From positions 1 through 64,000 of the forward strand of contig CAJTZU010000003.1 of NCBI GenBank assembly GCA_910584165.1: a stretch of DNA of 64,000 nucleotides, read 5' to 3'. The notes under the pieces are model-generated. The model was not told where the DNA came from and ran no database searches. It saw nothing but the letters and a program-made list of their open reading frames with translations. The translations under genes were made by a program, and so were the position numbers. This document shows positions 51,709-60,534 of this stretch, piece by piece; positions within the stretch are counted from its first letter, which is position 1, and each line of letters begins with the position of its first letter. Origin of the DNA: an uncultured Bacilli bacterium. Lineage in GTDB: Bacteria; Bacillota_I; Bacilli_A; RF39; UBA660.

Positions 51709-52542
51709 CTTTTGAAATTGATAGCTAATATCATCCTTTTGTTCTAGAATGAAACTTTTTAATTCTGTGTCTAAATCTTCATCATACCGTAGTGTTGGTA
51801 ATAAAATAGAAAATATTTCATTGGATATTAGAATATTTAATTCTTGTTTACTGCGAGCAAGTAAAAATAAATCCATTAATCTTTTTAATAAATCTAAGTC
51901 TTGATTACACATGATTAATAAAAAAGTGGCAAGCCCAATTGGGTAATCATATTCGATACATAGTTCTAAGACTATTTCTTCTAATCGGTTCTTTTGACGA
52001 GTAAAATTTTTCCTATCAAAGATACTATATAGGGTACATGAACTTTGAAAATATCCTTTTTCAGCATGTTCTTTTATAAATACTACATAGTATCTTTTTT
52101 TTACTAATTCAATAGATATTTCAAAAGCAATTACTCCTTGTTTACTAGAAGGTAACATAAAGTCATAAACTTTTTCTGAAGAGATAGAATTTTTATCTGT
52201 TACTTTTTTTAAATAAGCATAATAATCTTCTATACCATTCCCACATTTTCTTCTAATACTATCAAAAATTTCTTTATAAGGAAATGCTTGTTCATAATAC
52301 AAACTTTTATAGAAAGTAGATAATTCATCGATATCTGCTTGTTTGGAATACTTTGGTAGTTGAAAATGGGGTGGTTCTACTATTTGAGAAGCACTAAAAA
52401 ATTCTCCATTAAAGCGAACACGATAGAAGGTAGGAATTTCATCTACTACTAATTTTAAATCATATTGATTAGAGTCTAGTAGAGAAGAATCTAATTTTTG
52501 CTTTAAATGGTTAAATAAATTTCCTTTTAAAATAGTAATCAT
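51694..52542 (-). CDS. Uncharacterised 282-residue protein
   Basis: A soluble protein without recognisable motifs. The N-terminal part is beta-rich ('FYRVRFNGEFFSASQIVEPPHFQLPK'), the C-terminal half helical with many Leu and Lys. It has no signal peptide. It is transcribed from the minus strand, convergent with the HEDGH-motif gene and divergent from pncA; its start follows AAAAAAGGTGTGATTTT. Its promoter would lie within 52543-52600, to the side of the NAD-operon promoter. Function unknown. Confidence 0.6.
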   Translation of the reverse strand: MITILKGNLFNHLKQKLDSSLLDSNQYDLKLVVDEIPTFYRVRFNGEFFSASQIVEPPHFQLPKYSKQADIDELSTFYKSLYYEQAFPYKEIFDSIRRKCGNGIEDYYAYLKKVTDKNSISSEKVYDFMLPSSKQGVIAFEISIELVKKRYYVVFIKEHAEKGYFQSSCTLYSIFDRKNFTRQKNRLEEIVLELCIEYDYPIGLATFLLIMCNQDLDLLKRLMDLFLLARSKQELNILISNEIFSILLPTLRYDEDLDTELKSFILEQKDDISYQFQKKKRD

Positions 52543-52628
52543 AAAATCACACCTTTTTTCATAGATAATATTATAATATAATAGATTTATAAATGCTAGT
52601 AAAAAGATAAGGAAAAAGAAAAAAATAT

Positions 52629-52713
52629 ATCTTTTTAAAAAAATATTAAAAAGATATTGACAAAAAGAATTCTTTTTAATATAATGCTAATAACAAGAAC
52701 AAAAATGTTCTTG
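52629..52713 (+). promoter_or_regulatory. NAD-regulon promoter/operator A (pncA operon) with leader hairpin
   Basis: TTGACA (52657-52662), 17 bp, TATAAT (52680-52685) form a perfect promoter. TGCTAATAACA (52685-52695), a near-palindrome, covers the predicted start, and ATATTAAAAAGATA lies directly upstream of the -35. A leader hairpin follows (CAAGAACA/TGTTCTTG, 52694-52713, loop AAAA). The same arrangement occurs at 58705 and 62401. Binding by the NrtR-type protein encoded at 63060 is inferred. Confidence 0.75.
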
Positions 52714-52765
52714 AAAATTTTATAGATACTTATTAATATTTTGATAAAAAGAAAGAGGCGATAAT

Positions 52766-53422
52766 ATGAAAAAATTAGAGATAAGTGAAATTGAGGAGTT
52801 GACGATAGTAGTAGATATGGTAAATGGTTTTGCTAAAGAGGGAGTGATGGCAGACCCATACATAATGCATATTGTACCAGCAATTAGAAGTTATATGGTG
52901 GAAGCATTAGAAAGTCCTAATAAAGCGGTAGTAGTCATTAAAGAGAATCATGATGAGAATGCTAAAGAGTTTGATATTCATCCACCACATTGTAAAAAAG
53001 GAACAAAAGAAGCAGAATTAGTAGATGAATTAAAAGATTTAGAAGAATACTGTTATACCTTCTTAAAAAATTCAACAAGTGCGATATGGGCACCAGGATT
53101 TCTAGATTTTATTAAGGCATTACTAAAAAATCCTAAATTTAGAAAAATTCGTGTAGTTGGATGTTGTACAGATATCTGCGTAATGGATTTAAGTATTCCA
53201 CTAAAAAAATTATTAGATCAATTAAATATAGATGTAGAAGTAATTGTACCAACAGAAGCTGTTGAAACATTCCAAATTAAACCACATACTTATGATGAGG
53301 ATGGAAAACTTGTAGAAGAAGGAATCCATGATAGAAATGAATGGAATACCATGGCATTTAAATTTATGAAACAAGCAGGTATTCAAGTAGAAGAAAAAGG
53401 CTATCAGAAAGTGAAAGCTTAA
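52766..53422 (+). CDS. pncA: Nicotinamidase (isochorismatase family)
   Basis: PncA deamidates nicotinamide to nicotinate, the first step of the salvage pathway. The isochorismatase-fold active site is visible: Asp17 in VVDMVNGF, Lys101 in FLKNSTSAIW and the nucleophile Cys138 in GCCTDICV; EFDIHPPHC (Asp70, His72, His75) supplies the metal site. Length 218 residues is normal. It is the first gene of the pncA-pncB-Nudix-nadE operon and directly follows the NAD-regulon promoter A. Confidence 0.92.
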   Translation: MKKLEISEIEELTIVVDMVNGFAKEGVMADPYIMHIVPAIRSYMVEALESPNKAVVVIKENHDENAKEFDIHPPHCKKGTKEAELVDELKDLEEYCYTFLKNSTSAIWAPGFLDFIKALLKNPKFRKIRVVGCCTDICVMDLSIPLKKLLDQLNIDVEVIVPTEAVETFQIKPHTYDEDGKLVEEGIHDRNEWNTMAFKFMKQAGIQVEEKGYQKVKA

Positions 53423-53471
53423 ATTTTACATTTATATTATTAATAATTTATATATAAGAAGGAGAGAGATT

Positions 53472-55046
53472 ATGAAAAATGAACAATTAAAAAGTGTAGA
53501 AGATTTTAAAAATTTAATGGGTATTGATAACCCAGATATTAAGACTTGGGAAGATTTAAAAGCAGAAATAGAGAGAAATCAAAAACCGAATTTGGCGATG
53601 CTTACTGACTTTTATGAATTTACAATGTCACAAGCATTCTTTGATGCAGGAGATGAAAATAAAAAAGCGTACTTTGATGTATTCTTTCGTATCAATCCAT
53701 TAGAAGGTGGTTATACCATTAGTAGTGGATTAGGAGATATTATCAATTTTGTAAAAGATTTTCATTATACACAAGCAGATATTGATTATTTAAGAAGTAC
53801 TGGACAGTTTACGGAGGATTTCTTAAGATATTTAAGTAACTTAAGATTTAACGGAGATATTTGGGCAATTCCAGATGGTACTCCAATATTCCCAAATGAA
53901 CCAGTCATTACTGTAAAAGCAAATATTATAGAGGCACAATTACTAGAATCATTGATGCTTGCTTATTTTAATCAAGGTTCTTTAATTGCTACTTCAACGA
54001 AAAGAATTACCAATGCGGCAGGGAAGGTTCCAACATCAGACTTTGGTCTTAGAAGGGGTCATGGAGAAGGAACTATTAATGGATCTAAATATGCGATGGT
54101 AGGAGGATGCGCATCCACTTCTAATACATTAACAGGAGAACTTACTGGTGTTAAAATATCTGGGACAATGGCTCATGATTTGATTCAATTTTATAAAGAT
54201 GATTATAAAGCATTTATGGTATATGCGAGAGCCAATCCTAGAAACTGTGTATTCTTAGTAGATACTTTTAATACATTAAAGAAAGGTATTCCAGCGGCGA
54301 TTCGTGTAGCACGTGAATTCTTAATTCCAAATGGATTTCCATTTATAGGAATTCGTATTGATAGTGGTGATTTAGCGTATCTTTCAAAAGAAGCAAGAAA
54401 GATGTTAGATGAGGCTGGTTTTCCAGAAACTAAAATTTTCTTAACGAATGGATTAGACGAGAAAAAGATTAATTCTTTAAAACAACAAGGTGCTTGTGTA
54501 GATGCGATAGGAGCAGGAGATAATGTACTTGCACCAAAAGAAAGAATGAATGGTGTTTATAAATTATGTGCAGTAGAAGAAAATGGAGTAGCAGTACCAA
54601 GAATTAAAATTAGTGGAGATACAATTAAAACAACTAATCCAGGATATAAGAAAGTATATCGTTTCTATGATAAGAAAACTGGATATGCATTGGGAGATGT
54701 AGTAGCGTTAGCAGATGAAATAATCCCACTAGATCACTATACTTTAATTTCACCAACAGAGGAGTGGAAAACAACTGACTTAAAAGATTATACTGTAAAA
54801 GAATTACAAGTACCAATCTTCAAGGAAGGTAAATTAGTATATGATGTTCCAACTGTTATGGAAAGTGCTGAACATTGCCATAAAGAATTTGAAACTCTTT
54901 ATCCAGAAGTTAAAAGAGATATAAAACCACATGGATATTATGTAGATTTAAGTAGAAAATTATTAGATTTGAAAAAACAATTATTAAATGAATATGCAAG
55001 TGACGAATCAGAGAAGGTAAAAACAATAGGTACTTATCATGCGTAA
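53472..55046 (+). CDS. pncB: Nicotinate phosphoribosyltransferase
   Basis: PncB joins nicotinate and PRPP to nicotinate mononucleotide, with ATP hydrolysis. The long form (524 residues) has NLAMLTDFYEFTMSQAFFDAG at the start, FGLRRGHGEG (His of the phosphorylation site region), the strand with NPRNCVFLVDTFNT, GIRIDSGDLAYLSKEARKMLD and IGAGDNVLAPKE. The first 36 residues are an extension. It lies 49 bases after pncA behind GAAGGAGAG and overlaps the Nudix gene by 8 bases. Confidence 0.95.
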   Translation: MKNEQLKSVEDFKNLMGIDNPDIKTWEDLKAEIERNQKPNLAMLTDFYEFTMSQAFFDAGDENKKAYFDVFFRINPLEGGYTISSGLGDIINFVKDFHYTQADIDYLRSTGQFTEDFLRYLSNLRFNGDIWAIPDGTPIFPNEPVITVKANIIEAQLLESLMLAYFNQGSLIATSTKRITNAAGKVPTSDFGLRRGHGEGTINGSKYAMVGGCASTSNTLTGELTGVKISGTMAHDLIQFYKDDYKAFMVYARANPRNCVFLVDTFNTLKKGIPAAIRVAREFLIPNGFPFIGIRIDSGDLAYLSKEARKMLDEAGFPETKIFLTNGLDEKKINSLKQQGACVDAIGAGDNVLAPKERMNGVYKLCAVEENGVAVPRIKISGDTIKTTNPGYKKVYRFYDKKTGYALGDVVALADEIIPLDHYTLISPTEEWKTTDLKDYTVKELQVPIFKEGKLVYDVPTVMESAEHCHKEFETLYPEVKRDIKPHGYYVDLSRKLLDLKKQLLNEYASDESEKVKTIGTYHA

Positions 55047-55656
55047 AGAAAAGTTAGTGGAATTAGAAAGTTATTTAGAAGAATTAAAAACAATAGAAAT
55101 GGTAAGGAAAGAAAAATCTTTCCTTGCTAGACTATTTCGGGGAAAAGGATTTTTATCGAGCGATGTTTATGAATGTCACTTAAATTGTGGTAGAATAGTA
55201 GTAAGAGAAAAACTCATCAAGGGAAAAAAGGATGGAAGTGCAGCAATTATATTCGCTCTTACTAAAACGGGAGAAGTGCTTCTTAATGTAGAACCTCGTG
55301 TTTTTACCAAAGAAACAGTATCGTTAGGATTCCCATCAGGATATATTGAACCTAATGAAACACCAGTTGATGGAGCGAGAAGAGAACTATTAGAAGAACA
55401 TGGATACCAAGCAGAAGAAATGATTTTATTAGATGAATTTTATCAAGATGAAGGTTGCTCTTCGGCATTCAATAAAATCTTTTTGGCTCTCAATGCCTCT
55501 AAAGTAGACGAACAACATTTAGATAAAGATGAAATTATTAGACCATTTCTTTGTACTTATGATGAGGTACTAGAATTAAATCGATTAGGGTATTTTACTG
55601 GAGCAAATAGTAAACTTGCCATTGAAAGAGCTAAAGAATATTTAAAAAGGAGATAG
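55039..55656 (+). CDS. ADP-ribose pyrophosphatase-type Nudix hydrolase
   Basis: The 205-residue protein has an intact Nudix box in GYIEPNETPVDGARRELLEEHGY (about residues 100-122). The lead-in VSLGFPSGYIEPNE and the C-terminal FNKIFLALNASKVDEQHLDKDEIIRPFLCTYDEVLEL match the NudF-type ADP-ribose pyrophosphatases. It would recycle ADP-ribose, a product of NAD breakdown, into AMP and ribose 5-phosphate. It overlaps pncB by 8 bases and abuts nadE, so its role in NAD turnover is supported by context. Confidence 0.85.
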   Translation: MRKEKLVELESYLEELKTIEMVRKEKSFLARLFRGKGFLSSDVYECHLNCGRIVVREKLIKGKKDGSAAIIFALTKTGEVLLNVEPRVFTKETVSLGFPSGYIEPNETPVDGARRELLEEHGYQAEEMILLDEFYQDEGCSSAFNKIFLALNASKVDEQHLDKDEIIRPFLCTYDEVLELNRLGYFTGANSKLAIERAKEYLKRR

Positions 55657-55660
55657 TAAT

Positions 55661-57586
55661 ATGTTAAAAAAATATGGATATGTAAGAGTAGGAGCAATCG
55701 TTCCTGAGTTAAAAGTAGGGAATGTAGAATTTAATACAGAAGAAATTATAAGAGAAATTAAGGCAGTATCTAAAGAGGGAGTTCAGATTGTAACACTTCC
55801 AGAGTTATCTTTAACAGGATATACTTGTAATGATTTATTTCATCAGGATATTCTTTTAGATAACGCTTTAGAAGGATTAAAAAAGATAGTAGAAAAAACT
55901 AAGAATATAGATATTGTATCTATTATTGGACTTCCTATTTCATTAGATAACCAACTATTTAATGTAGCAGTTGTCATTTCTAAAGGAGAAATTTTAGGAG
56001 TAGTACCAAAAACATTTATTCCAAACTATAGTGAATTTTATGAAAAGAGATGGTTTGCTTCTTCTATCAATGCGATTAGTGATACGGTTACTTTATTTGG
56101 TAAGGAAGTGCCATTTGGAACCAATATTCTATTCCAAGATAGAGAAAATAAAAATATTACTTTTGGTATTGAAATTTGTGAAGATGTTTGGAGTATTAAT
56201 CCTCCAAGTAATGAACATGCTTTAAATGGCGCTACGATGATTTTTAATTTATCTGCTAGTAATGAAATTATTGGTAAATATGAATATCGTAAAGAACTAA
56301 TTAAGATGCAATCTGCCAAAACTATTAGTGCTTATATTTATGCTTCTAGTGGTATTGGGGAATCTACTACTGATGTTGTATTTTCTGGTCATGCTATGAT
56401 AGCAGAAAATGGCTCTATCTTAAAAGAAAATAATCGTTTTGAATTTAATTCTAATACGATTATTATGGATATTGATGTAGAACGTATTATGAATAATCGC
56501 CATAAAGATATCAGTTATATGGGTGTTATTCCAAAAGTAAAATATAGAGTTTCTTACTTCACTTTAAAAGATACGAATGAAAATTTACTACGTACTTATC
56601 CAGAATATCCTTTTGTTCCTAAAAATGAAGAGAAGAGAAATTTAAGATGCTCTGAAATCTTTAATATTCAAGCATCTGGTTTAGCAAAACGTTTAAAACA
56701 TACTGGTATCAAGAAGACAGTAATTGGTATTTCTGGTGGATTAGATTCTACTTTAGCGTTCTTAATCATTATAGAGGCTTATAAAAAAATAGGCATTGAT
56801 AATAAGAATATGATTGCTGTTACTATGCCTGGATTCGGTACTACTGATAGAACGTATACAAATGCTGTTAATTTGGTAAAAGAGTTTGGTGCTACACTAA
56901 AAGAGATTAGTATTAAAGAAGCTTGTTTGGTACATTTTAAAGATATTGGTCAAGATGAGAATACTTTTGATATTACTTATGAAAATTCTCAAGCAAGGGA
57001 ACGTACGCAGATACTTATGGATATAGCTAATAAAGAAGGTGCACTAGTAATCGGTACTGGAGACTTGTCAGAATTAGCACTTGGTTGGTGTACTTATAAC
57101 GGAGACCATATGAGCATGTATGCAGTTAATACTTCTATTCCAAAAACACTAGTTAGATATTTAGTAAAGTGGATTGCAGATACTCATGAAACGACAAGAG
57201 ATACTATCTATGATATTTTAGATACTCCAATTAGTCCAGAGTTACTTCCTCCAACAAAGGATGGCAAGATCGCACAAAAAACAGAATCTTCAGTAGGACC
57301 ATATATCTTACATGATTTCTTCTTATATCAATTTTTAAGAAATGGTTTTAAACCAAGTAAAATTTATTTTATAGCGAGTGAAACATTTAAAGGTATGTAT
57401 GAAGATGCTGAAATTAAAAAATGGTTAACATTCTTTATTAGAAGATTTTTCACTCAACAATTTAAGAGAAGCTGCATGCCAGATGGCCCTAAAGTAGGAA
57501 CTATTAGTTTATCACCAAGAGGAGACTTACGTATGCCAAGTGATGCAGACTTTGAAATATGGTTAAAAGACTTAGAGAATATCTAA
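55661..57586 (+). CDS. nadE: Glutamine-dependent NAD+ synthetase
   Basis: NadE amidates nicotinate adenine dinucleotide to NAD using glutamine. The N-terminal nitrilase-like glutaminase domain (residues 1-290) shows TLPELSLTGYTCNDLFHQD (catalytic Glu), a Lys near PKTFIPNYSEFYEKRWF and the Cys in GIEICEDVWSINPPSN. The C-terminal synthetase has the P-loop VIGISGGLDSTLAF and GTGDLSELALGWCTYNGDHMSMYAVN. Length 641 matches bacterial two-domain NadE. A short G/C-poor hairpin overlaps its stop codon. Confidence 0.95.
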   Translation: MLKKYGYVRVGAIVPELKVGNVEFNTEEIIREIKAVSKEGVQIVTLPELSLTGYTCNDLFHQDILLDNALEGLKKIVEKTKNIDIVSIIGLPISLDNQLFNVAVVISKGEILGVVPKTFIPNYSEFYEKRWFASSINAISDTVTLFGKEVPFGTNILFQDRENKNITFGIEICEDVWSINPPSNEHALNGATMIFNLSASNEIIGKYEYRKELIKMQSAKTISAYIYASSGIGESTTDVVFSGHAMIAENGSILKENNRFEFNSNTIIMDIDVERIMNNRHKDISYMGVIPKVKYRVSYFTLKDTNENLLRTYPEYPFVPKNEEKRNLRCSEIFNIQASGLAKRLKHTGIKKTVIGISGGLDSTLAFLIIIEAYKKIGIDNKNMIAVTMPGFGTTDRTYTNAVNLVKEFGATLKEISIKEACLVHFKDIGQDENTFDITYENSQARERTQILMDIANKEGALVIGTGDLSELALGWCTYNGDHMSMYAVNTSIPKTLVRYLVKWIADTHETTRDTIYDILDTPISPELLPPTKDGKIAQKTESSVGPYILHDFFLYQFLRNGFKPSKIYFIASETFKGMYEDAEIKKWLTFFIRRFFTQQFKRSCMPDGPKVGTISLSPRGDLRMPSDADFEIWLKDLENI

Positions 57587-57619
57587 AATTTCTCTTTAGT
57601 ATGGTCGCTTCTCTTTTTT

Positions 57620-57871
57620 ATGATTTTTTATCCAGCTATATGGATACCTATTCTGATTAATATTTGGACTAGTATTAGTATTAGTCAAATAAAAAATGAA
57701 AAGGAATACACAGAAGAAGAAAAAGTTCAACAAGAAAATCAAAAAAATTCTAGAATACTAATTAGTATAATGGTTATTTTAGCTCTAATGTTTTTTATTT
57801 TTGTTATGGACAAAATATTTCAATATAATTCAAATCAAGAACGGAATATTATTAATGAAAAATTAATATAA
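57620..57871 (+). CDS. Small membrane protein after nadE
   Basis: The 83-residue product has an N-terminal hydrophobic stretch (MIFYPAIWIPILINIWTSISI), a charged middle (KNEKEYTEEEKVQQENQK) and a second membrane segment (ILISIMVILALMFFIFVMDKIF). No family recognised. The start lacks a clear ribosome binding site, so the call rests on length, membrane topology and the strong terminator just after it, which implies the operon transcript covers this region. Confidence 0.45.
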   Translation: MIFYPAIWIPILINIWTSISISQIKNEKEYTEEEKVQQENQKNSRILISIMVILALMFFIFVMDKIFQYNSNQERNIINEKLI

Positions 57872-57884
57872 ATTATTGAAGAAT

Positions 57885-57911
57885 AGATTTAGTTTTTCTA
57901 AATCTTTTTTT
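57885..57911 (+). terminator. Terminator of the pncA-nadE operon
   Basis: AGATTTAG (57885-57892) pairs with CTAAATCT (57898-57905), followed by six T. Confidence 0.85.
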
Positions 57912-57924
57912 GTTCATAGAAATG

Positions 57925-57933
57925 TGATATACT
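57925..57933 (+). promoter_or_regulatory. Extended -10 promoter of pyrH
   Basis: TGATATACT fits the extended -10 pattern with one mismatch and lies 20 bases before the pyrH start. Confidence 0.55.
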
Positions 57934-57953
57934 AAATGTGAAAGAAGGTATTT

Positions 57954-58667
57954 ATGAAGAAATATAATCGTGTGCTTTTAAAACTAAGCGGGGAATCTCT
58001 AGCAGGAAATAAAGGAATGGGTATAGATTTTGAAAGAGTTTTAGAAATCTGTTCAGAAATAAAAGAGGTTGTTGAAAAAACAAAAGTAGAAGTCGCTATT
58101 GTAGTAGGTGGAGGTAACTTCTGGAGAGGAAGATCTAACCAACATATGGATAGATGTACATCAGACCATATTGGAATGCTTGGTACTACTATGAACGCAT
58201 TAGCAATTAATGATGCATTCAAACAATTAGGTTTTGAATCTCGTGTTCAAACGGGAATTGAAATGCGACAGATAGCTGAGTTCTATATCAAAAATAGAGC
58301 AGAAAGACACTTACAAAAGGGAAGGGTTGTTATCTTTGGTTGTGGAACTGGAAGTCCATTTTTCTCAACAGATACAGCAGCAGCTCTTAGAGCCGCAGAA
58401 ATTAATGCAGATATTGTTTTAAAAGCAACGAATGTAGATGGTATTTATACCTCAGATCCTAAAAAGGATAAAAATGCTACTATGATAGAAGAAATTACGT
58501 ATATAGATGTATTAAATAAGAAATTAAACGTAATGGATTCTACAGCCACTACATTATGTATGGATAATGAAATACCAATCCTTGTTTATAATATGAATAA
58601 AAAAGGAAATTTAGAGAAAGTTATTACAGGTAAGAAGATAGGTACTATTGTTTCTAAAGAGTTTTAA
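57954..58667 (+). CDS. pyrH: UMP kinase
   Basis: PyrH converts UMP to UDP. Family motifs: VLLKLSGESLAGNKGMGIDF, AIVVGGGNFWRG, DHIGMLGTTMNALA, GCGTGSPFFSTDTAAALRAAEI and VMDSTATTLCMDNEIPI. The 237-residue length is standard. It is a hexameric, allosterically regulated enzyme in other bacteria. It has its own extended -10 promoter and terminator and so is a separate unit set inside the NAD locus; it is usually next to frr and tsf, which are not seen here. Confidence 0.95.
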   Translation: MKKYNRVLLKLSGESLAGNKGMGIDFERVLEICSEIKEVVEKTKVEVAIVVGGGNFWRGRSNQHMDRCTSDHIGMLGTTMNALAINDAFKQLGFESRVQTGIEMRQIAEFYIKNRAERHLQKGRVVIFGCGTGSPFFSTDTAAALRAAEINADIVLKATNVDGIYTSDPKKDKNATMIEEITYIDVLNKKLNVMDSTATTLCMDNEIPILVYNMNKKGNLEKVITGKKIGTIVSKEF

Positions 58668-58692
58668 AAGACTATAAAAGTAGTCTTTTTTT
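58666..58692 (+). terminator. Terminator of pyrH
   Basis: AAAAGACTA (58666-58674) pairs with TAGTCTTTT (58681-58689), followed by T residues. Confidence 0.8.
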
Positions 58693-58704
58693 CTATATAA
58701 TCCC

Positions 58705-58786
58705 ATCTTTTTAAAAAAATGTTAAAAAGATATTGACAAAAAGATTAGTTTTTAATATAATGTTAATAACAAAACACAAAAAGTGT
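58705..58786 (+). promoter_or_regulatory. NAD-regulon promoter/operator B (prs operon) with leader hairpin
   Basis: TTGACA (58733-58738), 17 bp, TATAAT (58756-58761). TGTTAATAACA (58761-58771) is palindromic apart from its central base and covers the predicted start; ATGTTAAAAAGATA precedes the -35. The leader hairpin (ACAC/GTGT, 58774-58786, loop AAAAA) has a different arm sequence from sites A and C but the same place and loop. Confidence 0.78.
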
Positions 58787-58813
58787 GAGAAAAATGGATA
58801 GAAAAGAGGATTT

Positions 58814-59890
58814 ATGAAATCAAATTTAAAGTTAATTATATTAGATAATTTTAAGAATGTTGGAGAAAAAGTAGATAAAGAATTACAAAGACTAATGAAA
58901 GAAAAAGAATCTTATGCTGTTAGAACTTCTAATAGTAGATTTTCAAATGGCGAAGGAAAGGTAAAATTAGAAGAGACTGTTCGTCATCAAGATTTATATA
59001 TTTTATGTGATGTAGGAAATTATAGTATGTCGTATACGATGCATGGAAATACTCACTATATGTCTCCTGATGAACATTTCCAAGATGTAAAAAGAGTCAT
59101 TTCAGCAACGAGCGGCAGAAGTGAAAATATTACTCTTATCATGCCACTTCTTTATCAATCAAGACAGCATAAAAGAAAAGGAAGAGAATCTCTAGATTGT
59201 GCTTTAGCATTACAAGAACTTGAAAATTTAGGTGTAAATTGCATTGTTACTTTTGATGCCCATGATCCAAATGTTTCTAATGCAATTCCTAATTTACCTT
59301 TTGAAAATTTTTATCCAACTCATATTATTTTAGAAGATTTGTTAGAAGAAGACCTAGAAAAATTATTAGTAGTTAGTCCTGATATGGGAGCAATGGAAAG
59401 GTCACGTTATTATGCAGAATTATTAGGATGTGATGTAGGGGTTTTCTATAAAAGAAGAGATTTAAGTAAAGTGGTAAATGGTAAAAATCCAATTGTAGAC
59501 CATGTTTATATGGGAACTGATGTTAAAGATAAAAATATTATTGTAGTAGATGATATGATAGCGTCTGGTTCTTCTATGATAGAAGTAGCTAGTGAATTAA
59601 AGAAAAGAGGAGCTAATAAAATTTATTTAATTTCTACTTTCGCGCTTTTTACAGAAGGAATAGAATTATTTCAAGATGCTTATGAGAAGAAGTTATTTGA
59701 TAAACTTTATTCTACAAATTTATCTTATGTTAGGGAAGATGTAAGAAATGCTTCTTGGTATCATGAAGTAGACTGCTCTAGTTTTATTGCGAAAGTAATA
59801 GACACTCTACATAAAGGAGAATCTATTGAGCCTCTTCAAAATGGTAAAAAAGAAATGCTTCGCAAAATCAATAAGAAAGTAAATAAGTAG
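58814..59890 (+). CDS. prs: Ribose-phosphate pyrophosphokinase (PRPP synthetase)
   Basis: The 358-residue protein resembles PRPP synthetase: an N-terminal domain with SNSRFSNGEGKVKLEETVRHQDLYIL, ITLIMPLLYQSRQHKRKGRESLDC, VTFDAHDP, VVSPDMGAMERSRYYAELL and the PRPP-binding loop NIIVVDDMIASGSSMIEVA. It is about 40 residues longer than the usual 315 and belongs to a divergent branch, so it may be a dedicated paralogue; another prs could exist elsewhere. PRPP is the co-substrate of PncB, which explains its inclusion behind an NAD-regulon promoter. Confidence 0.85.
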   Translation: MKSNLKLIILDNFKNVGEKVDKELQRLMKEKESYAVRTSNSRFSNGEGKVKLEETVRHQDLYILCDVGNYSMSYTMHGNTHYMSPDEHFQDVKRVISATSGRSENITLIMPLLYQSRQHKRKGRESLDCALALQELENLGVNCIVTFDAHDPNVSNAIPNLPFENFYPTHIILEDLLEEDLEKLLVVSPDMGAMERSRYYAELLGCDVGVFYKRRDLSKVVNGKNPIVDHVYMGTDVKDKNIIVVDDMIASGSSMIEVASELKKRGANKIYLISTFALFTEGIELFQDAYEKKLFDKLYSTNLSYVREDVRNASWYHEVDCSSFIAKVIDTLHKGESIEPLQNGKKEMLRKINKKVNK

Positions 59891-59897
59891 GTGAGTT

Positions 59898-60479
59898 ATG
59901 CGTATAGGAATTATTGGAGGTAGTTTTAATCCACCACATAATCTTCATAAAGAAATGGGATTACAGGTTTTAAAAAATAATTTAGTAGATAAAGTAATCT
60001 ATGTGCCAACAGGAGATAAATATGCCAAAGATGGATTATTAGATGGAACTTTTCGTTTAGAAATGGTTAGATTAATGTGCCAAGAAAATGAATTATTGGA
60101 AGTTTCTGATTATGAAATTGTAAGAGGAGCTAGTTATACTTATGAAACCTTAGATTATTTTCAAGCGTTATATCCTAATGATGAAATTTATTTTATTTTG
60201 TCTACCGATTTAATTTTAGATATTATGAATTGGAAGAAACCCGAATACATTCTTTCAAAATATAAGTTAATTGGTTTAAAAAGAAAGGGGGTAGATGGTA
60301 CTTTGCCAGAAATTTATAGTAGATATCCCAACAGTTTAAAATTGTATGATTTTAAGATGGAGGAATTATCTTCTACTATTGTTAGAAAAAGAATAAAAGA
60401 AAGAAAAATAGAAGAATTAAAAGGAAAATTAGATGGAAAGGTATTAGAATACATAGAAAGTTATTCTTTATACCAATAA
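59898..60479 (+). CDS. nadD: Nicotinate-nucleotide adenylyltransferase
   Basis: NadD transfers AMP from ATP to nicotinate mononucleotide. The start RIGIIGGSFNPPHNLHKEMG is the nucleotidyltransferase signature and LSSTIVRKRIKE is the ISSTxIR motif; YVPTGDKYAKDG and YFILSTDLILDIMNWKKPEYIL match NadD. One oddity: the (H/T)xGH motif reads His14-Asn-Leu-His17, with Gly replaced by Leu. Length 193 is normal. It lies 7 bases after prs, so both steps of the pathway are co-expressed. Confidence 0.88.
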   Translation: MRIGIIGGSFNPPHNLHKEMGLQVLKNNLVDKVIYVPTGDKYAKDGLLDGTFRLEMVRLMCQENELLEVSDYEIVRGASYTYETLDYFQALYPNDEIYFILSTDLILDIMNWKKPEYILSKYKLIGLKRKGVDGTLPEIYSRYPNSLKLYDFKMEELSSTIVRKRIKERKIEELKGKLDGKVLEYIESYSLYQ

Positions 60480-60534
60480 CTATTTTTTATAGTTTATGTT
60501 ATTAATTAAATGTATATAAGAAAAGGAGAAAATT

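Noticed and set aside
60497..60506. TGTTATTAAT upstream of the radical SAM gene as a fourth NAD-regulon operator
   Set aside because: It matches most of the operator core, but there is no TTGACA/TATAAT pair in register, and similar TTATTAAT strings are frequent in this AT-rich DNA.
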